Origin: JAFGCL01 sp964423835
GTDB taxonomy: Bacteria > Chloroflexota > Dehalococcoidia > UBA2247 > RBG-13-53-26
Length of the DNA: 64,000 bases
Assembly: GCA_964423835.1 (NCBI GenBank)
Contig: CAYRGJ010000016.1
Span: forward strand, 9,189-73,188
Direction: 5' to 3'
Each line of letters starts with the position of its first letter. The first letter of the stretch is position 1. The position numbers and the translations under genes are program-made. A model generated the notes under the pieces. The model did no database searches and was not told where the DNA came from. It was given only the letters and a program-made list of their open reading frames with translations. Positions 43,443-51,661 of the stretch are shown here, piece after piece.

Positions 43443-44095
43443 TGCGCTTATATCTTGACACCGCCGACGTCGATCAGATTCGCAAGGCCGTAAAGCTGGG
43501 GGTGATCAGCGGGGTCACCACCAATCCCAGCCTGGTCTACAAGGCAGGGTGGAAGGACTACCGTTCGGCGGTGCAGGACATCTGCTCCATAGTCCAGGGC
43601 CCGGTTTCGGTGGAGGTGCTGGGCCAGGACACGAAGGCCATGGTGGAAGAGGCGCGGTCGATGGCGAAATGGTCCGAGCACGTGGTAATCAAGATCCCGG
43701 TCTGCGATGCCGGGTTGGAGGCGATATCGGCCCTGGCGAAGGAGAGCATCAAGGTCAATCTCACCCTGTGCTTCTCCCTCAACCAGGCGCTTCTGGGGGC
43801 GCTGGCGGGGGCCGCCTACGTCAGCCCGTTCGTGGGCCGGCTGGACGACGTTGGCCAGGATGGCATGGCGCTGGTGGCCGACATAGTATCCTGCTTCGAA
43901 CGCTATGGTTTCGGCACCCAGGTGATCGCCGCCAGCATACGCCACCCGCTGCACTGCGTGGCGGCGGCCCAGGTCGGGGCTCACATAGCCACGGTGCCTT
44001 ACGGGGTCTTGACCCAGATGATCAGCCATCCGCTCACCACGGTGGGCATATCTCGATTCCTGGAAGACGCGCAAAAAGCCGCAGGCAAAGGATGA
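43442..44095 (+). CDS. fsa: Fructose-6-phosphate aldolase / transaldolase-like
   Basis: 217 residues, the short FSA/TalC form. Motifs: LYLDTADVDQIRKA at the N-terminus, GVTTNPSL, Schiff-base Lys in VVIKIPVC, VNLTLCFSLNQALL and the C-terminal helix HPLTTVGISRFLEDAQK. Cytoplasmic sugar-phosphate aldolase or transaldolase of the pentose phosphate route. Start ATG overlaps the pyrG stop (TGATG), so it is translationally coupled; rho follows after 13 nt. Confidence 0.9.
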   Translation: MRLYLDTADVDQIRKAVKLGVISGVTTNPSLVYKAGWKDYRSAVQDICSIVQGPVSVEVLGQDTKAMVEEARSMAKWSEHVVIKIPVCDAGLEAISALAKESIKVNLTLCFSLNQALLGALAGAAYVSPFVGRLDDVGQDGMALVADIVSCFERYGFGTQVIAASIRHPLHCVAAAQVGAHIATVPYGVLTQMISHPLTTVGISRFLEDAQKAAGKG

Positions 44096-44108
44096 GGGGG
44101 TAGCGCAT

Positions 44109-45380
44109 ATGAACTTTGCAGAACTGGGCACCAAGAAGAGGGAAGACCTCCTGGAGCTGGCCAAGGACATGGGCATCTCCGGCTACAGCAACCTGAAGAA
44201 GCAGGAGCTCATCATCTCGCTCCTCCATTCTCAGGCGGAGAAGGACGGGAACATCTTCTCCGGCGGCATACTGGAGATCACCGGCGACGGGTACGGCTTT
44301 CTCCGCGGCGAGAACCTGCTCCAGGGACCGGGCGATGTCTATGTTTCTTCATCGCAGATAAGGCGCTTCGGGCTCCGCACCGGGGACATGGTCATGGGGC
44401 AGGCCCGGCCGCCCAAGGAGGGAGAACGGTACCAGAGCCTGCTCCGGGTGGAGCTGGTCAACGACCTGGAGCCCGAGCTGTCCAAAGGGCGGCCGCACTT
44501 CGACGCCCTGACCCCCATCTTCCCCAACAAGATGTTCAACCTGGAGACCGTCCCGGAGAATGTGGCCTGCCGCCTGATCAACCTGGTGGCGCCCATCGGC
44601 CGGGGGCAGCGCGGCCTCATTGTCTCTCCCCCCAAGGCCGGCAAGACGCTGCTGTTGAAGCAGATCGCCAACGCCATGTGCACCAACTATGAGGATGCTC
44701 ACATCATGGTGTGCCTCATCGGCGAGCGGCCCGAGGAAGTGACGGACATGAAGCGTTCTGTCAGGGGCGAGGTAGTGGCGGCCACCTTTGATGAGATGGT
44801 GGAGAACCAGACGCATGTGGCCGAGCTGGCCCTGGAGAGGGCGAAGCGGCTGGTGGAGGCCAAGACGGACGTGGTCATACTCCTCGATGGCATTACCCGT
44901 CTCACCAGGGCCTACAACCTGGGCGCGCCCTCCAGCGGCAGGACGCTCTCCGGCGGCATCGACCCCGTGGCCCTGTATCATCCCAAGCACTTCTTCGGCG
45001 CCGCCAGGAACATCGAGGAAGGCGGCAGCCTGACCATACTGGCGACCTGCCTGGTGGACACGGGCAGCCGCATGGACGACGTCATCTATGAGGAATTCAA
45101 GGGCACCGGCAACATGGAGTTGCACCTGGAGCGCCGGCTGGCGGAGAGGCGCATCTTCCCGGCCATCGACATACCGCGCAGCGGCACCAGGCGCGAGGAG
45201 CTCCTGTTGGACGAGCAGACCATCAAGCAGACCTGGCTGCTCCGGCGCATGGTGAGCATGATCGCCTCCGACTCCAGCTCCAACGCTCACGACGGCACTC
45301 AGCTGGTCCTGGAGCGGTTGGCCAAGACCAAGAGCAACGCTGACTTCCTGGCGACCCTGAGTAAGGGCACGCTGGGCTAA
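44109..45380 (+). CDS. rho: Transcription termination factor Rho
   Basis: 423 residues, standard length without a large insertion. N-terminal RNA-binding cold-shock-like domain (DGYGFLRGENLLQGPGDVYVS), P-loop SPPKAGKTLLLKQIA, Walker B VILLDGITRLTRAYN and the conserved GGSLTILATCLVDTGSRMD. Homohexameric RNA helicase that ends untranslated transcripts. Third gene of the pyrG operon. Its own transcript ends at paired tandem hairpins facing convergent pyrE. Confidence 0.97.
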   Translation: MNFAELGTKKREDLLELAKDMGISGYSNLKKQELIISLLHSQAEKDGNIFSGGILEITGDGYGFLRGENLLQGPGDVYVSSSQIRRFGLRTGDMVMGQARPPKEGERYQSLLRVELVNDLEPELSKGRPHFDALTPIFPNKMFNLETVPENVACRLINLVAPIGRGQRGLIVSPPKAGKTLLLKQIANAMCTNYEDAHIMVCLIGERPEEVTDMKRSVRGEVVAATFDEMVENQTHVAELALERAKRLVEAKTDVVILLDGITRLTRAYNLGAPSSGRTLSGGIDPVALYHPKHFFGAARNIEEGGSLTILATCLVDTGSRMDDVIYEEFKGTGNMELHLERRLAERRIFPAIDIPRSGTRREELLLDEQTIKQTWLLRRMVSMIASDSSSNAHDGTQLVLERLAKTKSNADFLATLSKGTLG

Positions 45381-45382
45381 AG

Positions 45383-45431
45383 CCTGTCACGCTCTCGCGA
45401 TGACAGGCGTCACGCTCTCGCGATGACAGGC
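45383..45431. repeat. Tandem 23-bp hairpin repeat between rho and pyrE
   Basis: Unit GTCACGCTCTCGCGATGACA plus GGC occurs twice exactly (45386-45408, 45409-45431), followed by a third partial GTCACC...GGTGTGAC palindrome. Each copy folds (CCTGTCA 45383-45389 with TGACAGG 45401-45407). It lies between convergent genes and probably works as a bidirectional terminator or transcript-end barrier. Confidence 0.75.
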
Positions 45432-45465
45432 GTCACCTCGGGTGTGACACAAACGCCCGCTACGG

Positions 45466-46038
45466 CTATCCGCTGCCCGGTTTGGTGAGGGGCTTTCCGG
45501 CTCGGCACAGAGGGCACTCCCCGGGCCGGTAGCTGGGGACCGACGTGCTGTAGCAGCTGAACAACGGAGCGCCGAAGTCGATCGTGCCTCCGCTCCGGTC
45601 AACCAGGACCCCGACCCCGACCAGCTGCCCGCCTTTGCGGTCTACCTCGCGGATCACCTCCAGGATGGAGCCCCCGGTGGTCAGGATGTCATCCACCACC
45701 AGCACCCTCTGCCCCCGCGGGATGTCGAAGCCGCGGCGGAAGACGCGGGCATTGCCCTCGCGCTCGGCGAAGATGCTGCGCCGGCCCAGTTGCCTGGCTA
45801 CTTCGTAGGAAATGATAATGCCGCCGGTAGTCGGGCCGGCCACCAACTGGACGTCGCGGTCCCTGAAGTGGGCGGCGATCATGCCGCACAGGCGCTCCGT
45901 GTACCGGGGCTGCTCCAGCACGCGGAACTTCTCCCAGTAGACGGGCGAATGGAGCCCTGACGTGAGCAGGAAATGCCCCTCAATGATGGCTCCGGCCTCC
46001 CGGAACATCCTTTCGGCGGCGCTGGCTGTCTCGCTCAT
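45466..46038 (-). CDS. pyrE: Orotate phosphoribosyltransferase
   Basis: 190 residues. PRPP-binding motif VLVVDDILTTGGS and orotate-side residues in LTSGLHSPVYWEKF. Converts orotate and PRPP to OMP in pyrimidine synthesis. C-terminal CPLCRAGKP gives a cysteine pair typical of a PyrE subgroup. ATG preceded by AAAGGAGAAGG. Monocistronic, convergent with rho; pyrF is 6 kb away on the same strand. Confidence 0.93.
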   Translation of the reverse strand: MSETASAAERMFREAGAIIEGHFLLTSGLHSPVYWEKFRVLEQPRYTERLCGMIAAHFRDRDVQLVAGPTTGGIIISYEVARQLGRRSIFAEREGNARVFRRGFDIPRGQRVLVVDDILTTGGSILEVIREVDRKGGQLVGVGVLVDRSGGTIDFGAPLFSCYSTSVPSYRPGECPLCRAGKPLTKPGSG

Positions 46039-46131
46039 GCCCTTCTCCTTTACCGGCGGTTAGATGGCCCCGGACACGGGGTGCTATTATTAGTGGCTAA
46101 TGCGCGGCTTGATTATAGGGCATCCGGCGGC

Positions 46132-46140
46132 TGCTATTCT
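46132..46140 (+). promoter_or_regulatory. Candidate extended -10 for the ECF sigma gene
   Basis: TGCTATTCT resembles an extended -10 (TGnTATTCT). Predicted start near 46147 leaves only about 14 nt before the ATG at 46161. It lies inside an imperfect palindrome CCGGCG...CGCCGG. No clear ribosome site is present. Confidence 0.35.
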
Positions 46141-46160
46141 AATCGCCGGCATCTGATGTC

Positions 46161-46715
46161 ATGGACGAGATGGAGCTCATTCGCGCCAGCCAGGACGGCG
46201 ACCTGGACAGCTTCAACGAGCTGGTCCGGAGCTACGAGAAGATGTCCTATAACCTGGCCTTCCGGATGCTGGGGAACCACCAGGCCGCCGAGGATGCCAC
46301 GCAGGAGGCCTTCATCTCGGCGTGGAAGAACGTGGGGCGTTTCCGGGGAGGGAGTTTCAAGTCCTGGGTCATGCAGATCACGGCCAACGCCTGCCGGGAT
46401 GAGCTGCGCCGGATCAAGAGACGCCCGGTCATCCCCCTGGAGTCGCTCCCCTACGATCCCCCATCGCTCTCCGCCGAGTCGCCGGAGGACTACGCCATGC
46501 GGAGGGAGACCGGCGAGCACGTCCAGAGAGGCCTGGCCACACTGCCCCGCGACCAGCGGCTGGCCGTGGTGCTCTGCGACGTCCAGGGGCTGACCTACGA
46601 GGAGGTGGCCCAGGTGATGGGCTGCTCCCTGGGGACGGTCAAATCGCGCATCAACCGGGGGCGTTCCCGGTTGCGCGACTACCTGGTGGAGCGGGAACTA
46701 ATATCAAAGAAATAG
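46161..46715 (+). CDS. ECF-family RNA polymerase sigma factor
   Basis: 184 residues, with sigma region 2 (FNELVRSYEKMSYNLAFRML...EDATQEAFISAWKN) and region 4 (LPRDQRLAVVLCDVQGLTYEEVAQVMGCSLGTVKSRINRGR). Directs RNA polymerase to stress or envelope genes. The next gene is a zinc-type anti-sigma factor 26 nt downstream, so activity is likely held in check at the membrane. Start could also be the ATG three codons later; no strong ribosome site is seen for either. Confidence 0.93.
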   Translation: MDEMELIRASQDGDLDSFNELVRSYEKMSYNLAFRMLGNHQAAEDATQEAFISAWKNVGRFRGGSFKSWVMQITANACRDELRRIKRRPVIPLESLPYDPPSLSAESPEDYAMRRETGEHVQRGLATLPRDQRLAVVLCDVQGLTYEEVAQVMGCSLGTVKSRINRGRSRLRDYLVERELISKK

Positions 46716-46741
46716 CGTCATAGTGAGTAGAGGCAAAGAAA

Positions 46742-47692
46742 ATGCATCTCTTCGGCGCGTTTAAAAGGGACGGGTGCTCCCTGACGAAGGCGCTTCTATC
46801 TCAGTACATGGATGGGCAGCTCGACGCGGGTGGCCGGGCCGGGGTGGAGCGGCACCTGGCCGATTGCTCCCGGTGCCGGACGGACCTGGAGTCGCTCCAG
46901 GCGACGGTGGCGCTGTTGCGGGGGCTGCCGGAGGCGGTGACATCGAGGCGGTTTGCCGTGGCTCCGGCCAGACCGCTGCCGGGGCGGCGGCTCCTGCCGG
47001 CCCTTCGCTATGCCACGGCCGTGGTGGTGGTGCTGCTGGTGGCGGCGGTGGCCGTGGACCAGGCTGGCATTTTCGAGGGCAAGGCCGCCACCTCTTCATA
47101 CATGGAGGACGGGCTGGCGCAGTACGGCCCCAGCGGGGCCTTCTGGGCGGTCAACGGGGTCAGAAGCAGCATCGGCTCGGACGAGCGGATACCGGCGGTC
47201 CTGGTGGTGCCGGATGGCACGGACAACGCCTCGGCGGCGGTGGACGCGCTCTCCGCCGATGGGCTTGTCTTCGGGAGCGTGGAAGCCTCTGCGGCCGACC
47301 TGACCCGGGTGGTGCTGAAGGAGGGTGGGGAGGAGGCCGTGGCCAGGGGGGAGGCGGAGGAGTTCGCAGTGGTGTCGGCCCCCAGCGGCAGCAACATGTC
47401 CCTGAATGTTAACAGCACCGCGCTGCCGCCGGCGGCCCTGAGCCCCATTCCGGAGATCCTTGATGAATCATATCTCAATATGGTCAGCAGCGACTACAGC
47501 CACCTGTACTCGTTCGACATGTCGGATTCGGAGAGGGTGACCCCTCCTGCCAGCCACGGCGGCTGGCTGCGCCCGGCGGAGTACGGCCTGGCCGCCACCG
47601 CGGTCGTCCTGGGAGTGGCGGCGGGCGCCGTCTGGCTCTGGCGGCGGAGGCAGAGGACGGCGGAGGCCAGGGTAGACCCGGGACCGCGATAG
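46742..47692 (+). CDS. Membrane anti-sigma factor with ZAS zinc finger
   Basis: 316 residues. N-terminal zinc-binding anti-sigma motif His-x3-Cys-x2-Cys (RHLADCSRC, about residues 38-46), one transmembrane segment at about 88-108, a large exported domain (about 110-275) of Ser/Ala/Val-rich character, and a second hydrophobic segment near 280-300 with a basic tail. It should bind and inhibit the sigma factor encoded upstream and sense an extracytoplasmic signal. The external domain is not recognised. Ends before a clear terminator. Confidence 0.87.
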   Translation: MHLFGAFKRDGCSLTKALLSQYMDGQLDAGGRAGVERHLADCSRCRTDLESLQATVALLRGLPEAVTSRRFAVAPARPLPGRRLLPALRYATAVVVVLLVAAVAVDQAGIFEGKAATSSYMEDGLAQYGPSGAFWAVNGVRSSIGSDERIPAVLVVPDGTDNASAAVDALSADGLVFGSVEASAADLTRVVLKEGGEEAVARGEAEEFAVVSAPSGSNMSLNVNSTALPPAALSPIPEILDESYLNMVSSDYSHLYSFDMSDSERVTPPASHGGWLRPAEYGLAATAVVLGVAAGAVWLWRRRQRTAEARVDPGPR

Positions 47693-47724
47693 GAGCTGCC
47701 ATCGAGGCAGCACACCCCGCCACG

Positions 47725-47752
47725 GAGAGCCTCGATGAGGCTCTCTTCTTTT
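47725..47752 (+). terminator. Rho-independent terminator of the sigma/anti-sigma operon
   Basis: 9-bp stem GAGAGCCTC / GAGGCTCTC (47725-47733, 47737-47745) with GAT loop, followed by TTCTTTT. About 32 nt after the anti-sigma stop. Confidence 0.85.
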
Positions 47753-47770
47753 GGCGTGGCTGACGCCTGT

Positions 47771-47799
47771 TTGCAGTCAGAATACCCAGATGCTAGAAT
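47771..47799 (+). promoter_or_regulatory. Promoter of the riboflavin operon, probably giving a leaderless mRNA
   Basis: TTGCAG (47771-47776), 17-bp spacer, TAGAAT (47794-47799). The -10 ends 6 nt before the A of the ribD ATG at 47806, so transcription would start at or next to the start codon. No FMN riboswitch fits in this space. Confidence 0.7.
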
Positions 47800-47805
47800 G
47801 GCGCC

Positions 47806-48963
47806 ATGATCGAGAGGGCGGACCAGTTGCCGGTGCAGGCCGCCCTGCCCCGGCGCCGTGCTTCCGATCGCATCGACTACATGGACCGGGCCCTGGTGCT
47901 GGCGAGGCTGGCCCTGGTGCACGCCAGCCCGAATCCGGCGGTGGGAGCGGTCATAGTCAAGGACGATGTGATCGTGGGGGAGGGATACACCCAGCCCCCG
48001 GGCTCAAATCACGCTGAGATAGTGGCCCTGCAGCAGGCCGGGACGAAGGCCAGGGGGGCGACCATGTATGTGACGCTCGAGCCCTGCTGCCACCACGGGC
48101 GCACGCCCCCGTGCACCGGGTCCATCATCTCCGCGGGCATCGCGGTGGTGCACATGGCTACTATTGACCCCAATCCCCTTGTCTGTGGCCGCGGCCGGGC
48201 GGGGCTGGATGAGGCAGGCATCGAGACCCGCGTGGGCGATCACGAGGAGGCGGCGCAGGAGGTCAACGAGGCCTACATCAAGTACACCCACACCGGCCTG
48301 CCCTTCGTCACCGGCAAGTTCGCCATGAGCCTGGACGGGAAGATCGCCACCAAGACCGGGGAATCGCGCTGGATCAGCGGAGAGCAGTCCCGGAGGTATG
48401 TTCATACGCTGCGAAGCCAGGTGGCGGCCATCATGGTGGGGGTGGACACCGTCATCAGGGACGACCCGCAGCTTACGGCGCGGGCCGGACTGGTAGGGGG
48501 GAGGATGGAGAACCAGCCGCTGCGGGTTATAGTGGACAGCCGGGGCCGCACCCCACCGGCAGCCAAGGTCTTCCAGGTGCCGGGCCAGACCCTGGTGGCC
48601 ACGACCAGGGCGGCGGACCCGGGGAAGGTCAGGGCCCTGGCCGGCGTCGGCGCCGAGGTGGTGGAACTGCCCGACAACGGGGGCATGGTGGACCTGGCCG
48701 AGCTGCTGAAGCTCCTGGGTCAACGGCAGATCATGAGCCTGATGGTCGAAGGCGGAGCGGCGGTATTCGGGTCGCTGTTCGAGGGGAAGCTGCTGGACAA
48801 GGTGCTGGTCTTCGTGGCTCCGATCGTCATCGGGGGGCACGGCGCCAAGAACCCTGTGGAGGGCAAGGGAGTGGAGAAGCTCTCCCAGGCCACCGCGATC
48901 ACCCGGGTCCGGGTGGAGACGGTGGGCAGCGACGTCCTGATCAGCGGCTACATCGCTCCTTAG
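47806..48963 (+). CDS. ribD: Bifunctional riboflavin deaminase/reductase
   Basis: 385 residues. N-terminal deaminase with zinc ligands His69 (NHAEIVAL), Cys94 and Cys103 (EPCCHHGRTPPC) and C-terminal reductase domain starting FVTGKFAMSLDGKIATKTG with GGRMENQPLRVIVDS and VEGGAAVFGSLF. Catalyses the second and third steps of riboflavin synthesis. ATG 47806 has no ribosome site but coincides with the predicted transcription start; homologues usually begin near the DYMDRAL segment (residue 24), so ATG 47881 or a rare codon before it is an alternative. Head of ribD-ribE-ribBA-ribH. Confidence 0.93.
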   Translation: MIERADQLPVQAALPRRRASDRIDYMDRALVLARLALVHASPNPAVGAVIVKDDVIVGEGYTQPPGSNHAEIVALQQAGTKARGATMYVTLEPCCHHGRTPPCTGSIISAGIAVVHMATIDPNPLVCGRGRAGLDEAGIETRVGDHEEAAQEVNEAYIKYTHTGLPFVTGKFAMSLDGKIATKTGESRWISGEQSRRYVHTLRSQVAAIMVGVDTVIRDDPQLTARAGLVGGRMENQPLRVIVDSRGRTPPAAKVFQVPGQTLVATTRAADPGKVRALAGVGAEVVELPDNGGMVDLAELLKLLGQRQIMSLMVEGGAAVFGSLFEGKLLDKVLVFVAPIVIGGHGAKNPVEGKGVEKLSQATAITRVRVETVGSDVLISGYIAP

Positions 48964-49005
48964 CCCGCGGGCCGCGGCGGGGACAGTCAGAGGAAAGAGG
49001 CTGCT

Positions 49006-49644
49006 TTGTTTACCGGCATTGTGGAGGAGGTAGGCACGGTCACATCGGTCGGCCCGGGCAGGCTGACCGTGTCCGCCGCCGTGGTTCTCGATGGCACCCG
49101 TCTGGGTGAAAGCATTGCCGTCAACGGGGCCTGCCTGACGGTCACGGCCCTGGAGCCCTCCTCCTTCTCGGTTGAGGTCATGCCGGAGACGTTGAGGCGG
49201 ACCGGCCTGGGCCAGCTGCGCCCCGGGTCCATGGTGAACCTGGAGCGAGCGCTCCAGGTGGGCGGGCGCATAGGCGGGCACCTGGTGCAGGGGCACGTGG
49301 ACGCCACGGGGAGGGTCGTTTCCCTCACGCCTGAAGGCGGAGCCATCCTGGCCAGGTTAGCCGCCGGGCCCGAGATCTTGCGCTACGTGGTGGAGAAGGG
49401 GTTCATCGCCGTCGACGGCGTGAGCCTGACCGTGGTCGCCTTCGATCGCACCTCGTTCACCGTCTCCCTGGTCGGTTTCACGCTCAGCCACACCATTCTT
49501 GGTAGCAGGAAGATCGGAGATCAAGTAAACTTGGAAGTAGATATCATGGCCAAATATGTCGAGAAACTGGGCAAGGGTGGCGGCGGAGTTACCCTCGACT
49601 TCCTGTCGGAGCACGGCTTCACGTCCACCAGGCCCGGCAACTGA
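49006..49644 (+). CDS. ribE: Riboflavin synthase alpha chain
   Basis: 212 residues with two tandem lumazine-binding repeats: MFTGIVEEVGTV...NGACLTVT and the second GHVDATGRV...VDGVSLTVV. Converts two dimethylribityllumazine molecules to riboflavin plus a pyrimidine. Starts with TTG 49006 after AGAGGAAAGAGG. 42 nt after ribD and 17 nt before ribBA. Confidence 0.95.
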   Translation: MFTGIVEEVGTVTSVGPGRLTVSAAVVLDGTRLGESIAVNGACLTVTALEPSSFSVEVMPETLRRTGLGQLRPGSMVNLERALQVGGRIGGHLVQGHVDATGRVVSLTPEGGAILARLAAGPEILRYVVEKGFIAVDGVSLTVVAFDRTSFTVSLVGFTLSHTILGSRKIGDQVNLEVDIMAKYVEKLGKGGGGVTLDFLSEHGFTSTRPGN

Positions 49645-49661
49645 GCCCGGAGGCGAACCAC

Positions 49662-50870
49662 ATGGCGCTAGCGACGATCCCGGAAGCAATAGAAGATATC
49701 AAGGCCGGCAAGATCATCATCATCGTCGACGATGAAGGCCGGGAGAATGAAGGCGACCTGGCCATCGCGGCCGAGAAGGTCACCCCCGAAGCCATCAACT
49801 TCATGGCCCGCGAGGCGCGCGGGCTGATATGCATGCCCGTCATCGGCGAGAGGCTGGAGGAGCTGCGCATCCCCATGATGGTCCAGGACAACACTGCCCG
49901 GTTCTCCACTGCCTTCACCGTCTCCATCGAAGCCAAGCATGGCGTGACCACCGGAATTTCGGCCCAGGACAGGGCCACGACCATCAGGACGGTGATCAAT
50001 CCGGCCACCAAACCGGAGGACATCGCCCGCCCCGGCCACGTGTTCCCTATCAAGGCCAGGCCCGGCGGCGTGCTGGTGCGGGCCGGCCACACTGAAGCGG
50101 TGGTGGACCTGGCCAGGCTGGCCGGGCTGTACCCGGCGGGCGTCATCTGCGAGATTATGAACGAGGACGGCTCCATGGCGCGCCTGCGCCAGCTCGAGGA
50201 GATGGCGGCCCGGTACGGCATGAAGATGGTCAGCGTGGCCGACCTCATCACTTACCGCCGCCGCCACGAGAAGCTGGTGCAGAGGGTGGCGGAGGCCAAG
50301 CTGCCCACCGGGTTCGGCGAGTTCACCGTCATGGCTTACCGGAGCAAGGTCGACCCCGACGAGCACGTGGCGCTGGTCTACGGCGATGTGGTGTCGGGCG
50401 ACGCGGTCCTGGTGCGGGTGCACAGCGAGTGCCTCACCGGGGACGTCTTCGCCAGCCTCCGCTGCGACTGCGGCCAGCAGCTGGCCATGGCCATGCAGGC
50501 GGTGGTGGCTGAGGGCAAGGGCGTCATCCTCTACATGCGGCAGGAGGGACGGGGAATCGGGCTCCACAACAAGCTGCGGGCCTACGCGCTGCAGGACCAG
50601 GGCATGGACACGGTGGAGGCCAACGAGCTTCTGGGGTTCGCCGCGGACCTGCGGGACTACGGCATCGGCGCCCAGATCCTGGCCGACATCGGCCTGGAGC
50701 GCATTCGGCTGCTCACCAACAACCCCAGGAAGGTGGTCGGCCTGGAGGGCCATGGCCTGAAGGTGGTGGAGACGGTGCCCATAGTGGCCCCGCCCAACAG
50801 CTACAATGCTTCCTATCTGGAGACGAAGGGCGCGAAGATGGGGCACCATTTCCTGCCTCAGAGAGACTAG
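49662..50870 (+). CDS. ribBA: DHBP synthase / GTP cyclohydrolase II bifunctional protein
   Basis: 402 residues. RibB domain with acidic loop DDEGRENEGDL and HTEA; RibA domain with zinc ligands Cys-x10-Cys-x-Cys (CLTGDVFASLRCDC) and RQEGRGIGL. Makes both precursors of lumazine: 3,4-dihydroxybutanone phosphate and the pyrimidine. Good spacing from ribE and to ribH (9 nt) with GGAGGGA ahead of ribH. Confidence 0.96.
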   Translation: MALATIPEAIEDIKAGKIIIIVDDEGRENEGDLAIAAEKVTPEAINFMAREARGLICMPVIGERLEELRIPMMVQDNTARFSTAFTVSIEAKHGVTTGISAQDRATTIRTVINPATKPEDIARPGHVFPIKARPGGVLVRAGHTEAVVDLARLAGLYPAGVICEIMNEDGSMARLRQLEEMAARYGMKMVSVADLITYRRRHEKLVQRVAEAKLPTGFGEFTVMAYRSKVDPDEHVALVYGDVVSGDAVLVRVHSECLTGDVFASLRCDCGQQLAMAMQAVVAEGKGVILYMRQEGRGIGLHNKLRAYALQDQGMDTVEANELLGFAADLRDYGIGAQILADIGLERIRLLTNNPRKVVGLEGHGLKVVETVPIVAPPNSYNASYLETKGAKMGHHFLPQRD

Positions 50871-50879
50871 GAGGGACGG

Positions 50880-51350
50880 ATGAAGAAGGTCTATCAGGGA
50901 GCGCTGCTGGCCCAGGGATTGAAGTTCGCGCTGGTCGTGTCGCGGTTCAACGAGTTCATCTCCTCCCGCCTGCTGGAGGGAGCGGAGGACGCCCTGCTGC
51001 GGCACGGGGCGAAAGAGGAAGACATCGAGGTCGCCTGGACGCCGGGCTCATTTGAGATACCGCTCATCGCCCAGACGATGGCCCAGTCCAAGAAGTACCA
51101 GGCCGTCGTCTGCCTGGGGGCCATCATCCGCGGAGGGACGCCCCACTTCGACTACGTGGCTGCCGAGGCCAGCAAGGGTGTGGCCAAGGTGTCCCTGGAC
51201 ACCGGCGTGCCGGTCATCTTCGGCATCATCACCGCCGATACCCTCGAGCAGGCCATCGAGCGGGCCGGGGTCAAGGAGGGCAACATGGGCGCCCGGGCCG
51301 CCACCGGAGCCATCGAGATGGCCAACCTGCTCAAGTCTCTGGCCCCGTAA
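50880..51350 (+). CDS. ribH: 6,7-dimethyl-8-ribityllumazine synthase
   Basis: 156 residues. Characteristic SRFNEFISSRLLEGA, TPGSFEIPL, CLGAIIRGGTPHFDYV and the GNMGARAATGAIEM end. Joins DHBP and the pyrimidine to form lumazine; assembles into shells or pentamers. Last gene of the rib operon, convergent with the small minus-strand gene at 51357 (6-nt gap), with no room for a separate terminator. Confidence 0.96.
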   Translation: MKKVYQGALLAQGLKFALVVSRFNEFISSRLLEGAEDALLRHGAKEEDIEVAWTPGSFEIPLIAQTMAQSKKYQAVVCLGAIIRGGTPHFDYVAAEASKGVAKVSLDTGVPVIFGIITADTLEQAIERAGVKEGNMGARAATGAIEMANLLKSLAP

Positions 51351-51356
51351 TCCGGC

Positions 51357-51614
51357 CTACTCCACGACCTTGAAGACCAGGTCACCGCGGCGCACGCGGT
51401 CAGGGACCTTGATGCCCACCGAGTCGCCGGGCCCGGCCTGGTTGACACTGGCGTTGTGAATCTGCATTGACTCCACCACCATCTCCAGGTCAGTGGTGTG
51501 GCCCTTGATGTGTATCTTCTCGCCGGTCTGCAGGGAGTCCATGAGATCTATGCCCGCCACCACTGCCCGGGAGAAGAAATCGGTCACCTTGCCTAATTCC
51601 AGCTCCACGGCCAT
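51357..51614 (-). CDS. Small elongation-factor-like protein (EF-Tu domain-2 fold)
   Basis: 85 residues. The sequence KVTDFFSRAVVAGIDLMDSLQTGEKI, HTTDLEMVVESMQI and GDSVGIKV matches the beta-barrel domain 2 of EF-Tu-type GTPases, found as a stand-alone 'translation elongation factor-like protein'. There is no G domain, so no GTPase activity. Start ATG 51614 after GGGAGGTG; the long frame upstream belongs to the DUF951 strand region. Role unknown; sometimes near peptidase U32 genes in other genomes, here next to DUF951. Confidence 0.75.
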   Translation of the reverse strand: MAVELELGKVTDFFSRAVVAGIDLMDSLQTGEKIHIKGHTTDLEMVVESMQIHNASVNQAGPGDSVGIKVPDRVRRGDLVFKVVE

Positions 51615-51661
51615 CTCGCAACACCTCCCTTCCTCAGAGGATACCAGCTCGGCGCCGCAGC

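Noticed and set aside
47753..47805. FMN riboswitch before ribD
   Set aside because: Only about 50 nt lie between the terminator and the start, and the promoter fills them.
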